From assembly GCA_905614375.1 (NCBI GenBank), contig CAJQSP010000026.1, forward strand, positions 1 to 28,459: a stretch of DNA of 28,459 nucleotides. The letters are read 5' to 3'. Position numbers and translations under genes: made by a program. Below, piece after piece: positions 15,117-22,609 of this stretch. The notes below the pieces were generated by a model. The model saw only the letters and a program-made list of their open reading frames with translations. It had not been told where the DNA came from and did no database searches. The number at the start of each line of letters is the position of its first letter. Position 1 is the stretch's first letter. The DNA is from an uncultured Dehalococcoidales bacterium. GTDB taxonomy: Bacteria > Chloroflexota > Dehalococcoidia > UBA1151 > UBA1328.

Positions 15117-16751
15117 TTACGTGCTTAGGATTCCGGTAATTTCACCATCGTCCGAGAGATCAATATCCCACGCATTCGGTTTTGATGGAAGACCCGGAAG
15201 AGTGATGAGATCGCCAGCGAGCGTCACAATTTGTCGTGCACCCGCAAGAATACGCAATTCCCTTATAGGGAGCGTGTGCCCACTTGGAGCACCTTTCAAC
15301 TTGGGATCAGCCGAAATCGAGAGGTGGGTTTTAGCGATGCAGACCGGAAAGTTCCAGCCGTTCGCAGCGAATCGCCGTGCGGTGGTCTTAGTCATCGCAC
15401 CCCACTTCACATCACCAGCGAGATAGAGCGACTTTGCCATGTTTTCGACCTTGTCGAAATAGTCTTCGTCATCTTCATACAGAAGCTTGACGTCGGATGG
15501 CTGGTTCGCAGCTTCCACCACGGCGTTTGCCAGCTTGATCATGCCGTCACCGCCCTCAGCGAATCCTTTGGCTTCTTCCACGCCGAGGGCTCCAGATGCT
15601 ATCGCCACTTCTTTGGCTACAGCGATTTCTTCGGGAGAGTCCGTAGGGAAGCGGTTTATAGCGACCACGGCTGGAAGACCGTATAGACCAACAATGCGCA
15701 GAGCATTTTTCAGATTTTCGGCACCACGACGTACCGCTTCAGGATCGGCTGTTGCCATATCTTTTATCGCGACACCGCCGTGCCATTTAAGTCCACGAAT
15801 CGTAGCCACAACGACTGCCGCTGAAGGCTTAGGTCCGCCTTGGCGAACTTTGATGTCCATAAATTTTTCGAAGCCCAAATCGGCACCAAATCCAGCTTCC
15901 GTAACAACGTACTCGCCGCAGTTAATCGCAAGCTTATCGGCGATGATCGATGAGCAACCGTGGGCGATATTGCCGAAGGGACCCATGTGAACGATAGTCG
16001 GCTGACCCTCGGCGGTCTGGACAAGGTTTGGCTTGATGGCATCTCGAAGCAGAGCCATGATCGAGCCAATACCTTTGATCTCACGGGCCGTGACCGGAGT
16101 GGAGCCGTCTTTCTTCCACCCGACAACTATGTCACCTATTCGCTCTCGCAGATCTTCGTAAGAGCTAGTAAGTGCGCAGATCGCCATGATCTCTGAGGCA
16201 GCGTTGATATCGAATCCGGCTTCACGAACTGGACCGTTTAACTTGCCACCTGCGCCAGTCATGATCGTGCGGAGTGCGCGGTCTTCGGCGTCGGTCACCC
16301 GTCGCCAGGTGATTCCGGTAGCGTCGAAATCGTCAATTTTGTTGCGATATACAGCGTTGTCGACCATTGCAGCCAGTAGGTTGTGGGCAGATTCAATCGC
16401 ATGGAAGTCGCCAGTGAAATGAAGGTTGATATCGACTGCCGGTTGAACGGTCGATTTTCCTCCACCGGTACCGCCGCCTTTGTGGCCGAAAACCGGACCA
16501 AGAGCGGGTTGTCTGATAGTCAATACCGGTTTTTTGCCGATTTTTGCCAGTCCTTGGGTGAGTCCTACCGCTGTGGTCGACTTTCCTTCTCCGGCCGGAG
16601 TCGGTGTGATGGCAGTAACTACGATCAACTTCGCCTTTTCATCGGAGTTAGGGAAGGCGTTTAGAGGGATTTTGGCTTTGTTGTGACCGTAAGGCTCTAG
16701 GACGGAAGAATCGAGGCCCATGTCGGCCGCGAGGTCAGAAATGGATCGCAT
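15117..16751 (-). CDS. fhs: Formate--tetrahydrofolate ligase
   Basis: The 544-residue enzyme makes 10-formyl-THF from formate, THF and ATP, feeding purine and one-carbon metabolism. It is close to the usual 550-560 residues. The P-loop 'TPTPAGEGKSTTAVGLTQGL' lies at about 49-68, followed by 'RQPALGPVFGHKGGGTGGG', 'INLHFTGDFHAI', 'ITWRRVTDAEDRALR', 'GIGSIMALLRDA' and 'EAGFGADLGFEKFMDIK', all in family order. The C-terminus 'TLPGLPSKPNAWDIDLSDDG' is typical. The ATG at 16751 gives the conserved MRSISDLAADMGLDS opening. I looked for a tetrahydrofolate riboswitch upstream (16752-16870, minus strand) and saw none. The zinc-ribbon gene follows 60 bases downstream. Confidence 0.98.
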   Translation of the reverse strand: MRSISDLAADMGLDSSVLEPYGHNKAKIPLNAFPNSDEKAKLIVVTAITPTPAGEGKSTTAVGLTQGLAKIGKKPVLTIRQPALGPVFGHKGGGTGGGKSTVQPAVDINLHFTGDFHAIESAHNLLAAMVDNAVYRNKIDDFDATGITWRRVTDAEDRALRTIMTGAGGKLNGPVREAGFDINAASEIMAICALTSSYEDLRERIGDIVVGWKKDGSTPVTAREIKGIGSIMALLRDAIKPNLVQTAEGQPTIVHMGPFGNIAHGCSSIIADKLAINCGEYVVTEAGFGADLGFEKFMDIKVRQGGPKPSAAVVVATIRGLKWHGGVAIKDMATADPEAVRRGAENLKNALRIVGLYGLPAVVAINRFPTDSPEEIAVAKEVAIASGALGVEEAKGFAEGGDGMIKLANAVVEAANQPSDVKLLYEDDEDYFDKVENMAKSLYLAGDVKWGAMTKTTARRFAANGWNFPVCIAKTHLSISADPKLKGAPSGHTLPIRELRILAGARQIVTLAGDLITLPGLPSKPNAWDIDLSDDGEITGILST

Positions 16752-16932
16752 TAAGGAATCTTTGGACTATCTGAATTTCGGGAGAGTGTTGGTCAGCCCG
16801 GCGAGTTAAAATTTAATCAAACTAGGTAATTCTACGTGCAGATTCAGCGATTGGCTTAATTCACCGGTATGGGCCAATCTGGAGCTCTGTTGCTGAGCAG
16901 TGATTTGGCGCTGTGTATGCCGGTGGTAAACA
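16752..16932. other. Intergenic region upstream of fhs
   Basis: These 181 bases should contain the fhs promoter (minus strand). An AT-rich patch near 16807-16830 is the likeliest place, but no clear -35/-10 pair can be named. No coding frame and no riboswitch-like fold is supported. Confidence 0.4.
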
Positions 16933-17240
16933 TCACAAAGACGACATTGCGACAAGAATCGCACCGGTGTAAGTCCATATGAGTAGTGCTGAGACGATGG
17001 CGATTGCTGTTACTAGCACTTCTTTGGTAAATCGGATTCAGCTGGGAATCTCTAAAACGATGGGGCGTTTATCTCCAGTTGTCAAAAACATCTCGGCCAA
17101 CGGCAACAGTGTTGCCAGAGCGGAAATGTTTAGTAACCAACTGCCCGTCCGACAACCGCCCAAAGACCTGCAGTCCACGCGATTGATTCGATTGAGAATC
17201 TTGATGCGGCCGGAAATATCGTATCGAGAGGATTATCGAA
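16933..17240 (-). pseudogene. Possible decayed integral membrane protein
   Basis: On the minus strand, one frame encodes 'NISALATLLPLAEMFLTTGD' followed by 'KRPIVLEIPS', a TGA (17038-17040), and then 'IRFTKEVLVTAIAIVSALL' running into 'IWTYTGAILVAMSSL' before TGA at 16933-16935. A second frame just upstream reads 'SIESIAWTAGLWAVVGRAVG' and would join it by a frameshift near 17115-17135. The stretches are hydrophobic like membrane helices and join plausibly, suggesting a broken membrane-protein gene downstream of the MFS gene. No family is recognised, and chance hydrophobic frames cannot be excluded. Confidence 0.35.
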
Positions 17241-18503
17241 CTACTTAGGCGTTGCTGGTTTCGTTGCAAGCAGAATCGTCACTGCCGCAATGATGCAGAA
17301 CCCGGCAAGAGTGAATAGTGATGAATCATAAGATCCTGTGTTGTCGTAGACCCTGCCTACGATTACAGGAGTAGCCATCATCCCTAGTGCCATTGGGAAC
17401 GCCGACATGCCTAATATGACGCCGAAGTGCTTTCTGCCAAAGTAGTCGCCCCGCATTGCGTGAAGCATCGGTGTTCGTCCACCGAAACCGAGACCCCAAA
17501 TGACGGCGAACAAAAGGGCGCCAAAGTAGCCAACAGCTGCTGATAGTAGAACCAGCGAGACCCCTTGCAGTAGGATGAGAATTGGAACGATCGCACGTTT
17601 GCTCACCCGATCGCCTATGAACCCGCCTATCAACTGAAACGAGAACGATGACAGCGCCATGATCGGAATGATAGTTGCAGCGCTGGTGTCGGATAGATTC
17701 ACGCCATTTGGATCGGTCAATTGGAAGAAGATGTGCGCTGAGACCGCACCAACCGAGAGGTTGGTGAGTGCGTGGCTGATGGATATTGACCAGAACGCTC
17801 GTGTTCGTAGCGCCTGCTTTGCTGTGAAGTCGTGTTGATACTTTGGGGTCTCATCATCATCATAAGGTTTTGCTACCTGCTTCATCAAATCACTGTATTC
17901 AGGAGCACGCTTGCCAGCTATGTAAGCAAGGGGAGGACCAGCCGCAATTGTGATGAGTCCGATGACAAACGTGGTGTCTCGCCAACCGTGGTTGTTAATT
18001 CCCCAGACAATCGCTGGAACGAACACACCACCGAGGCTCGAACCACCTATTACAATTGCCATAGCCGTCGCTCGCTTGTGAGGCATCCAAGCGTTTACCG
18101 CCGCCATTGAAGGCACGAATCCGCCAATGGAGAATCCAAGCGAAATTATGAAATAGGCGGCATAGTACTGAACTGGACCTTGGAGCTGGGAATAGAAGAT
18201 CAGCCCGGCACCGCCGATAGTAAAACCGGCAACGACCATTTTTCCTGTGCCGAACTTGTCGGTAAGCCAGCCTTCGAGCGGTCCAAGTAGCGCGCCACCA
18301 AATCGACCAAACGACGCCACTCCGGTTACCACGGCACGTGACCAGCCGAATTCGTCTTCGATGGCCCTGAACAACGTACTTGCTGCTTGGAACGTTGGTC
18401 CGGAGCTGACAATCATGTTCATCGCACCGGCAAGTGCTACCCACCAGCCATAAAAAAGGCGACTAGTTCTGGACTTCGAGCCAGTCGGTTTTTCGGTAGT
18501 CAT
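17241..18503 (-). CDS. MFS transporter, monocarboxylate/oxalate-formate antiporter-like
   Basis: The 420-residue protein starts with a polar basic tail then 'LFYGWWVALAGAMNMIVSSG', the helix-1 entry of the monocarboxylate-type MFS subgroup. About twelve membrane segments are visible. A charged central loop ('KQVAKPYDDDETPKYQHDF', about 218-236) separates the halves. 'EFGWSRAVVTGVASFGRF' after helix 1, 'GRTPMLHAMRGDYFGRKHFG' between helices 10 and 11 and 'GRVYDNTGSYD' near the end match the subgroup. It probably carries a small carboxylate across the inner membrane; the substrate is unknown. It is read divergently from the SDR at 18821. No strong ribosome site precedes its ATG. Confidence 0.9.
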   Translation of the reverse strand: MTTEKPTGSKSRTSRLFYGWWVALAGAMNMIVSSGPTFQAASTLFRAIEDEFGWSRAVVTGVASFGRFGGALLGPLEGWLTDKFGTGKMVVAGFTIGGAGLIFYSQLQGPVQYYAAYFIISLGFSIGGFVPSMAAVNAWMPHKRATAMAIVIGGSSLGGVFVPAIVWGINNHGWRDTTFVIGLITIAAGPPLAYIAGKRAPEYSDLMKQVAKPYDDDETPKYQHDFTAKQALRTRAFWSISISHALTNLSVGAVSAHIFFQLTDPNGVNLSDTSAATIIPIMALSSFSFQLIGGFIGDRVSKRAIVPILILLQGVSLVLLSAAVGYFGALLFAVIWGLGFGGRTPMLHAMRGDYFGRKHFGVILGMSAFPMALGMMATPVIVGRVYDNTGSYDSSLFTLAGFCIIAAVTILLATKPATPK

Positions 18504-18691
18504 TAGTTAAGGCAGGGTCGTTTGCAAGATCAGGCATGGGCAGCTGCAAGAAGAGTACGACCATTCGCGTTGAGATGCATCTAAGAATTATCTCAGTCGT
18601 TGGTTAAAAGTTCGATTCTGGATATACACAATTTCTGGAAAACGGCGTAATCTGTCTCACTGAATCGATAAAAACAAACGGCAGGATACGC
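18504..18691. other. Divergent intergenic region between MFS carrier and SDR
   Basis: The gap between the two divergent genes is about 317 bases. Its first 188 bases hold no supported coding frame; the remainder holds the 17-codon stub at 18692-18745 and the leader of the SDR gene. No clear promoter pair, operator or terminator is recognised. Confidence 0.4.
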
Positions 18692-18745
18692 ATGAAAATC
18701 ACCGAGGTCACAAACACGATGCTCCCCGACCCCGACTGGGGTTAG
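18692..18745 (+). pseudogene. 17-codon stub resembling an enolase-superfamily N-terminus
   Basis: ATG at 18692 encodes MKITEVTNTMLPDPDWG and then TAG at 18743. MKIT followed by a short strand is how many mandelate racemase/dehydratase proteins begin; the intact one at 24041-25162 starts MKITSIECLVL. A GGCAGGA stretch lies about 8 bases before the ATG. It sits 75 bases upstream of an SDR gene, the same order as the enolase-SDR pair at the left edge. It may be what is left of a deleted dehydratase gene; alternatively it is a short upstream open frame. Confidence 0.35.
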
Positions 18746-18820
18746 AGATTAATCCTGACTCACTTAAGACCAATGTGACCGGCTGATATCGGACTATCAA
18801 TAGCAACTAAGGAAATGAAC

Positions 18821-19591
18821 ATGTCCTCAGGTAATCGTCTCGAAGGAAAAACTGCCATAGTTACCGGAGGCGCATCGGGTATAGGCGAAGCCACTTCGCG
18901 TCTGTTCGTCGAAGAAGGTGCACGTGTGGTGATTGCTGACATCGACGATGTAAAGGGCAATGCACTCGCTACTGAACTCAATCAGAACGGCGAAATCGCT
19001 ATGTATCGCAAGTTTGACGTCACCCAGGAGAATCGTTGGATCGAGGTCGTTGACGAGATGATGACGACGTGGGGACGACTCGATATCGTGGTCAACAATG
19101 CTGGGATGTCAGGTGCTAAGGGTAGGGCGACCGTTGAGAATACGATCGTTGAGAACTGGGACACCGTGTTCGCCGTCAATTCAACCGCGATCATGCTTGG
19201 CACTAAGACCGCTATTCCAGCGATGAGGAAGAACGGTGGCGGTTCGGTGGTGAACGTTTCGTCGATCTTCGGGATTGTTGGATCACCAGCGGGTGCTGCG
19301 TATCATGCTTCAAAAGGCGCGGCGCGGACGTTCAGCAAGGCGGCTGCGGTTCAGTACGCTCCCGACAATATTCGTGTGAACTCGGTTCATCCCGGCTTTA
19401 CCGATACACCGATGACTCTCGACATTCACTCTCAAAAAGAGATTCGTGACGCCCGTTTGGCGATGACGCCTATGGGTCGACTCGGATTGCCAATCGATAT
19501 TGCGTATGGGATTCTCTATTTATCTTCTGATGAAGCAGGCTGGGTGACAGGTACCGAACTCGTGATCGATGGCGGCGAGATCGCCTGGTAG
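18821..19591 (+). CDS. Short-chain dehydrogenase/reductase (SDR, classical)
   Basis: The 256-residue enzyme has TGGASGIG at 15-22, D40 at the end of strand 2 (NAD preference), NNAG at 92-95, N120, and catalytic S148/Y161/K165 (YHASK). It ends in the usual 'TGTELVIDGG'. The 'VHPGFTDTPMT' loop is classical. I prefer the ATG at 18821 to the one at 18815, because AAGGA (18809-18813) is 7 bases from the former and only one base from the latter. The enzyme would oxidise or reduce a hydroxyl/keto group in the cytoplasm; the substrate is unknown. The gene lies downstream of an enolase-like stub and divergent from an MFS carrier, consistent with a sugar-acid utilisation module that has lost its dehydratase. 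Confidence 0.92.
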   Translation: MSSGNRLEGKTAIVTGGASGIGEATSRLFVEEGARVVIADIDDVKGNALATELNQNGEIAMYRKFDVTQENRWIEVVDEMMTTWGRLDIVVNNAGMSGAKGRATVENTIVENWDTVFAVNSTAIMLGTKTAIPAMRKNGGGSVVNVSSIFGIVGSPAGAAYHASKGAARTFSKAAAVQYAPDNIRVNSVHPGFTDTPMTLDIHSQKEIRDARLAMTPMGRLGLPIDIAYGILYLSSDEAGWVTGTELVIDGGEIAW

Positions 19592-19674
19592 GTGCGGCGG
19601 TTCTTGCAGGCTGCCCCGCTACCTAGTTCGCCCGGCCCCGTCATTTCGAAAAGTCCGATAGGACGCCGTGGCAA

Positions 19675-19832
19675 TCAGTCGACGTAGTAACACAGTTGGA
19701 TATCGGGGTTCTTTTCGATAAATTCCATTGTTCGCGAGCATTAGGTCATAGCGTTGCTCGGTGTTGCTGATTGACCACGCCTGATTCGTTCTGTTTTGCG
19801 GATCATGAGCGATCGATACTTATCGCAACCAT
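19675..19832 (-). pseudogene. Possible decayed small gene downstream of phosphoglycerate mutase
   Basis: On the minus strand, an ATG at 19832 opens MVAISIDRS then stops. Neighbouring frames continue 'NQAWSISNTEQRYDLMLAN' and then 'MEFIEKNPDIQLCYYVD' to TGA at 19675. Joined by two small frameshifts these would give one protein of about 50 residues with natural-looking composition. No family is recognised. Another short frame ('LENYIEWFHEQKQ', stop near 19835) overlaps the end of the phosphoglycerate mutase gene. The remaining bases from 19592 to 19674 hold nothing I can support. Confidence 0.25.
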
Positions 19833-19887
19833 GGCCTATTGTTTCTGTTCGTGAAACCATTCGATGTAATTCTCGAGCCGGGTGACT

Positions 19888-21867
19888 TCACCCTGTGGTA
19901 ACCAACGGTCTGCCTACGAAACGTTCGGGGAGAGCCGACGCTGCGGAGTCTTTTTGTACCTGAGAAGCACCTATTAGTGCTAGCACGGTCGGGGCGACAT
20001 CGAATAGCCTCGCCTGGAATATAGGTATGCCGACGGCCGACTGAGAATCGTCGGCTCGAATGATCGTCGTCAGCACATCGTTGACCGAGTGAGCAGAAGT
20101 GTCGTCTTCGATATTACCGTGGTCGGACGTAATAACCATGTGGGAACCAGCATTTTTAGCAGCTTCTGACATTTCGACAAGAGCGTCGGCTGCAGCACGG
20201 TAAGCGGCTTTGGCTTCTTCATAGCGTGCTGGCAGCAGGTGTCCCACCATATCGGGGGAGGCAATGTTACAGCAGATCAGGCGAGACAAGCCTTTCTCAA
20301 TCGCTTTTACGACATCGACAGTAACTTCGTTAGCTCGCATGTCGGGGTGAAGGTAGAAATCAGTGTCGGTCATCACGCCGTCTTCTTCGCCGTGAGATGG
20401 TGTGACGAATCGAGTTTCGTTAGCACCCTCAACCGGGTCTTCTCGTCGACCTCGGAAGAAGTAGCCCATGTGCGACGACTTAACGCTTTCTGCGACCAGC
20501 GTGTATTCGTCTTTGCCAACAGTTTTTGTCCACTGCGCAAGAAAATTAGCGGAGTGAGGTTCGGTTTGGAACGCTACGGAAACACCGTATTCAGACTCGA
20601 AGATCGGGTGATATTCGGTGATCGCGCAGATATCGAGATTTAGGTTGTGGTCGATCCATGAACCATCCCATTTTCGTCCGCGTGAGTTGCCTTCGGATTC
20701 GAGGAACTCTCGTGCGCCCGAGAGGGAACCAATTTTTGATCGTTGTCGATCTGAACGGAAATTGAGATCAATAAACGCATCGTTGGCAGCGATCGATGGC
20801 ACTGACCCGTCGGCTTTGAGGACTGCTATTGGAGAGATGTCCTGATCGGTTTTGCCAGATTCATGGTTCGCAGAAATCATTGATCGAGCTGTTGCGATGT
20901 CGGCAACTTTTTCGCCCGCATTGCCAGTCAGTAGATCGAAGTCGGCTTTGGCGGCATCTTCTCTGTAGTCACGATCCATAGCCGTCGAGCGTCCGACAAG
21001 CCAAGCGAGTGACGACTCTGCGTTGTATTTCGAGAGCAATAGTTGGAGTTGACCGACGAAATCACCTGAACCGTTTATGGCGACAATAGAACTGTTGGCG
21101 GCTGAATCGCGTCCGTCGAGAATCGCTTGCATTTGAACTTTTTCTGGCGAAATTCCGTGCCGTACAAAGACTAATTCTAAGAATGCTTCAAGGTGATTCC
21201 ATGCGCTGTGGACGCGCCCGTCTCCGCCACCTACTCCTGAAAGAAGAAAGCAGAAATTGATCGTCGATCCACGTTCTTTAGCAGTGCTTATCGTGCTGTT
21301 GAAAGCTGGATTATCAAAGAACTCGCCAGTGTTGATCGAATTGGTTATCTCTAATGGAAGCTGAGGCGCGAGTTCGGTGTTGCCTATCTGTTGATGACCG
21401 GTTTCCGAGTTGCCCTGAACTGCTGGGTCGAGATCCTCGAATCCTGCCCAGATACCCGCAGCACTGGTTGGTATCGATAGATTAGCGTTTCGTAATGAAC
21501 ATAGATTGCGGGCTGCTGACGACCACGGAACATATCGCTGTTCGTCGGCTACTGATTCGACAAGCGAATCGATGCGTTCGATCAGATCGTCGTTAAGAAA
21601 GCCTCGGCAAGTTTGCAGATCGCTAATCCACGTGAGGGCGTCACGCGTTGGTGTATCGGGTTCTAACGACTCGACATGAACGGGGTACAACAGGTTCTTC
21701 GCCCAGATAGCGTCGTATCCGATTCGCTCGGCGGCTGACACGATTAGTTTTTGGTTGCTCTGACCGAGCTTCGACCAAGCGGCATCAACCACCGTTTTTG
21801 ATCGACTGCGGCTGAAACCAAGCCCATCGATTACTGCCAGAAGTGCTTTTTGCTTGCTGTTAGCCAA
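19888..21867 (-). CDS. gpmI: 2,3-bisphosphoglycerate-independent phosphoglycerate mutase, enlarged form
   Basis: The protein interconverts 3- and 2-phosphoglycerate with two metal ions and a phosphoserine. All catalytic landmarks are present: D14 (AVIDGLG), S154 (GNSETGH), H220 (GRVHS), DGRD at 251-254, R371/R374 (FRSDR), K463, D539/H543 (SPDMVGH), D582/H583 (SDHGN) and H593 (AHSVND). It has 659 residues against about 510-550 in typical enzymes. The excess lies mainly between the metal-binding D14 and nucleophile S154, which are 140 residues apart instead of about 50; this insertion is mostly helical in character. The start is TTG at 21865-21867, because a TGA lies two codons upstream in frame. 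AAGGA is 12 bases before it and better placed for a 4-codon overlapping mini-frame (21860-21874). Confidence 0.93.
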   Translation of the reverse strand: MANSKQKALLAVIDGLGFSRSRSKTVVDAAWSKLGQSNQKLIVSAAERIGYDAIWAKNLLYPVHVESLEPDTPTRDALTWISDLQTCRGFLNDDLIERIDSLVESVADEQRYVPWSSAARNLCSLRNANLSIPTSAAGIWAGFEDLDPAVQGNSETGHQQIGNTELAPQLPLEITNSINTGEFFDNPAFNSTISTAKERGSTINFCFLLSGVGGGDGRVHSAWNHLEAFLELVFVRHGISPEKVQMQAILDGRDSAANSSIVAINGSGDFVGQLQLLLSKYNAESSLAWLVGRSTAMDRDYREDAAKADFDLLTGNAGEKVADIATARSMISANHESGKTDQDISPIAVLKADGSVPSIAANDAFIDLNFRSDRQRSKIGSLSGAREFLESEGNSRGRKWDGSWIDHNLNLDICAITEYHPIFESEYGVSVAFQTEPHSANFLAQWTKTVGKDEYTLVAESVKSSHMGYFFRGRREDPVEGANETRFVTPSHGEEDGVMTDTDFYLHPDMRANEVTVDVVKAIEKGLSRLICCNIASPDMVGHLLPARYEEAKAAYRAAADALVEMSEAAKNAGSHMVITSDHGNIEDDTSAHSVNDVLTTIIRADDSQSAVGIPIFQARLFDVAPTVLALIGASQVQKDSAASALPERFVGRPLVTTG

Positions 21868-21917
21868 TTCTCATGCGTTTCCTTGTTTGTACTAGTTGTT
21901 TCATCAGAGGTTGACAC

Positions 21918-22538
21918 CTAATCGGCTACTGTCAGCCAAGTGACCTTCACATATTCCAAGTCTGCGTCTGAAATGCCGTTCGATTCGAGCCAGCCCGCAG
22001 GAAGCTCCAATACGGTGAGCCACTCATCCGCTGGTACATAGTTGTTTGCTTCTGTGGCGCACTTTACTTGCCAATTGTTGTCGCTTAGACCGTCGCGCAG
22101 GCAGGGAGTCATTCTGATTTTATCGACGATATTGTGGGAACGGTCGATATGGAGGATGTCGATTGGGACGTAGGTGTTGTACATCCAGAATCCCGTTGAA
22201 CGTACCGTGGGGTAGTAGAACATCATTCCAGTGCCATTCGGAATTGATTCTCGACACATCAAACCTTGTACTCGTTCGCTTGGTTCGTCGGCGATTTCAA
22301 CGGTCACTTGGAGATCGATATCTCCGAGGGTGACTGTCACCTCCGACTGACTCAGATGTTCATATTCAAGGTCTCCGCAATCTGCTGAATCGATAAACGT
22401 CCCAGGAGACGGTAGAACTACCATTGTTGGGGTCGGGGACTCTTGTTCGCTCGTCGAACATGCGGTAATAAGTGCGATACTTGCCGCCACCACTAGGGCA
22501 TATAAGGTGACGTTCGAGTTGCTGATAGGATTATTCAC
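21918..22538 (-). CDS. DUF192 domain lipoprotein
   Basis: The 206-residue protein has a membrane-targeting N-terminus and lipobox LITAC with lipid-accepting C27, so it should be anchored on the outer face of the membrane. After a Ser/Thr/Pro linker, the DUF192 core runs from about 65: 'EPSERVQGLMCRESIPNGTG' (85-104), 'MMFYYP', 'GFWMYNTYVPIDILHID' (116-132) and 'MTPC' (143-146). DUF192 proteins are small extracytoplasmic beta-barrel-like domains of unknown function. The GTG at 22536-22538 is taken as the start because it gives a complete lipoprotein signal. The gene is divergent from the MFS carrier at 22610 with 71 bases between them. The next gene downstream, 50 bases on, is the phosphoglycerate mutase. 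Confidence 0.9.
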   Translation of the reverse strand: MNNPISNSNVTLYALVVAASIALITACSTSEQESPTPTMVVLPSPGTFIDSADCGDLEYEHLSQSEVTVTLGDIDLQVTVEIADEPSERVQGLMCRESIPNGTGMMFYYPTVRSTGFWMYNTYVPIDILHIDRSHNIVDKIRMTPCLRDGLSDNNWQVKCATEANNYVPADEWLTVLELPAGWLESNGISDADLEYVKVTWLTVAD

Positions 22539-22609
22539 GGATCGATGGTAGCTGACGAAATTCGTTGTTCATACATTTGCGAGTTCCGTCAGGGCTTCCA
22601 GAAATCGGT

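Noticed and set aside
15231..15686. Long plus-strand frames inside fhs, and similar antisense frames within the transporters and acnA
   Set aside because: They lie wholly opposite well-supported genes, have unnatural composition and match no family, so they are shadows of the real coding strand.
16752..16870. Tetrahydrofolate riboswitch upstream of fhs
   Set aside because: I could not find the conserved core or a matching set of stems in the minus-strand leader.
17038..17040. TGA inside the hydrophobic minus-strand frame as a second selenocysteine codon
   Set aside because: There is no redox motif at this place, the surrounding frame is itself interrupted, and no family aligns a Cys here; decay is a simpler reading.
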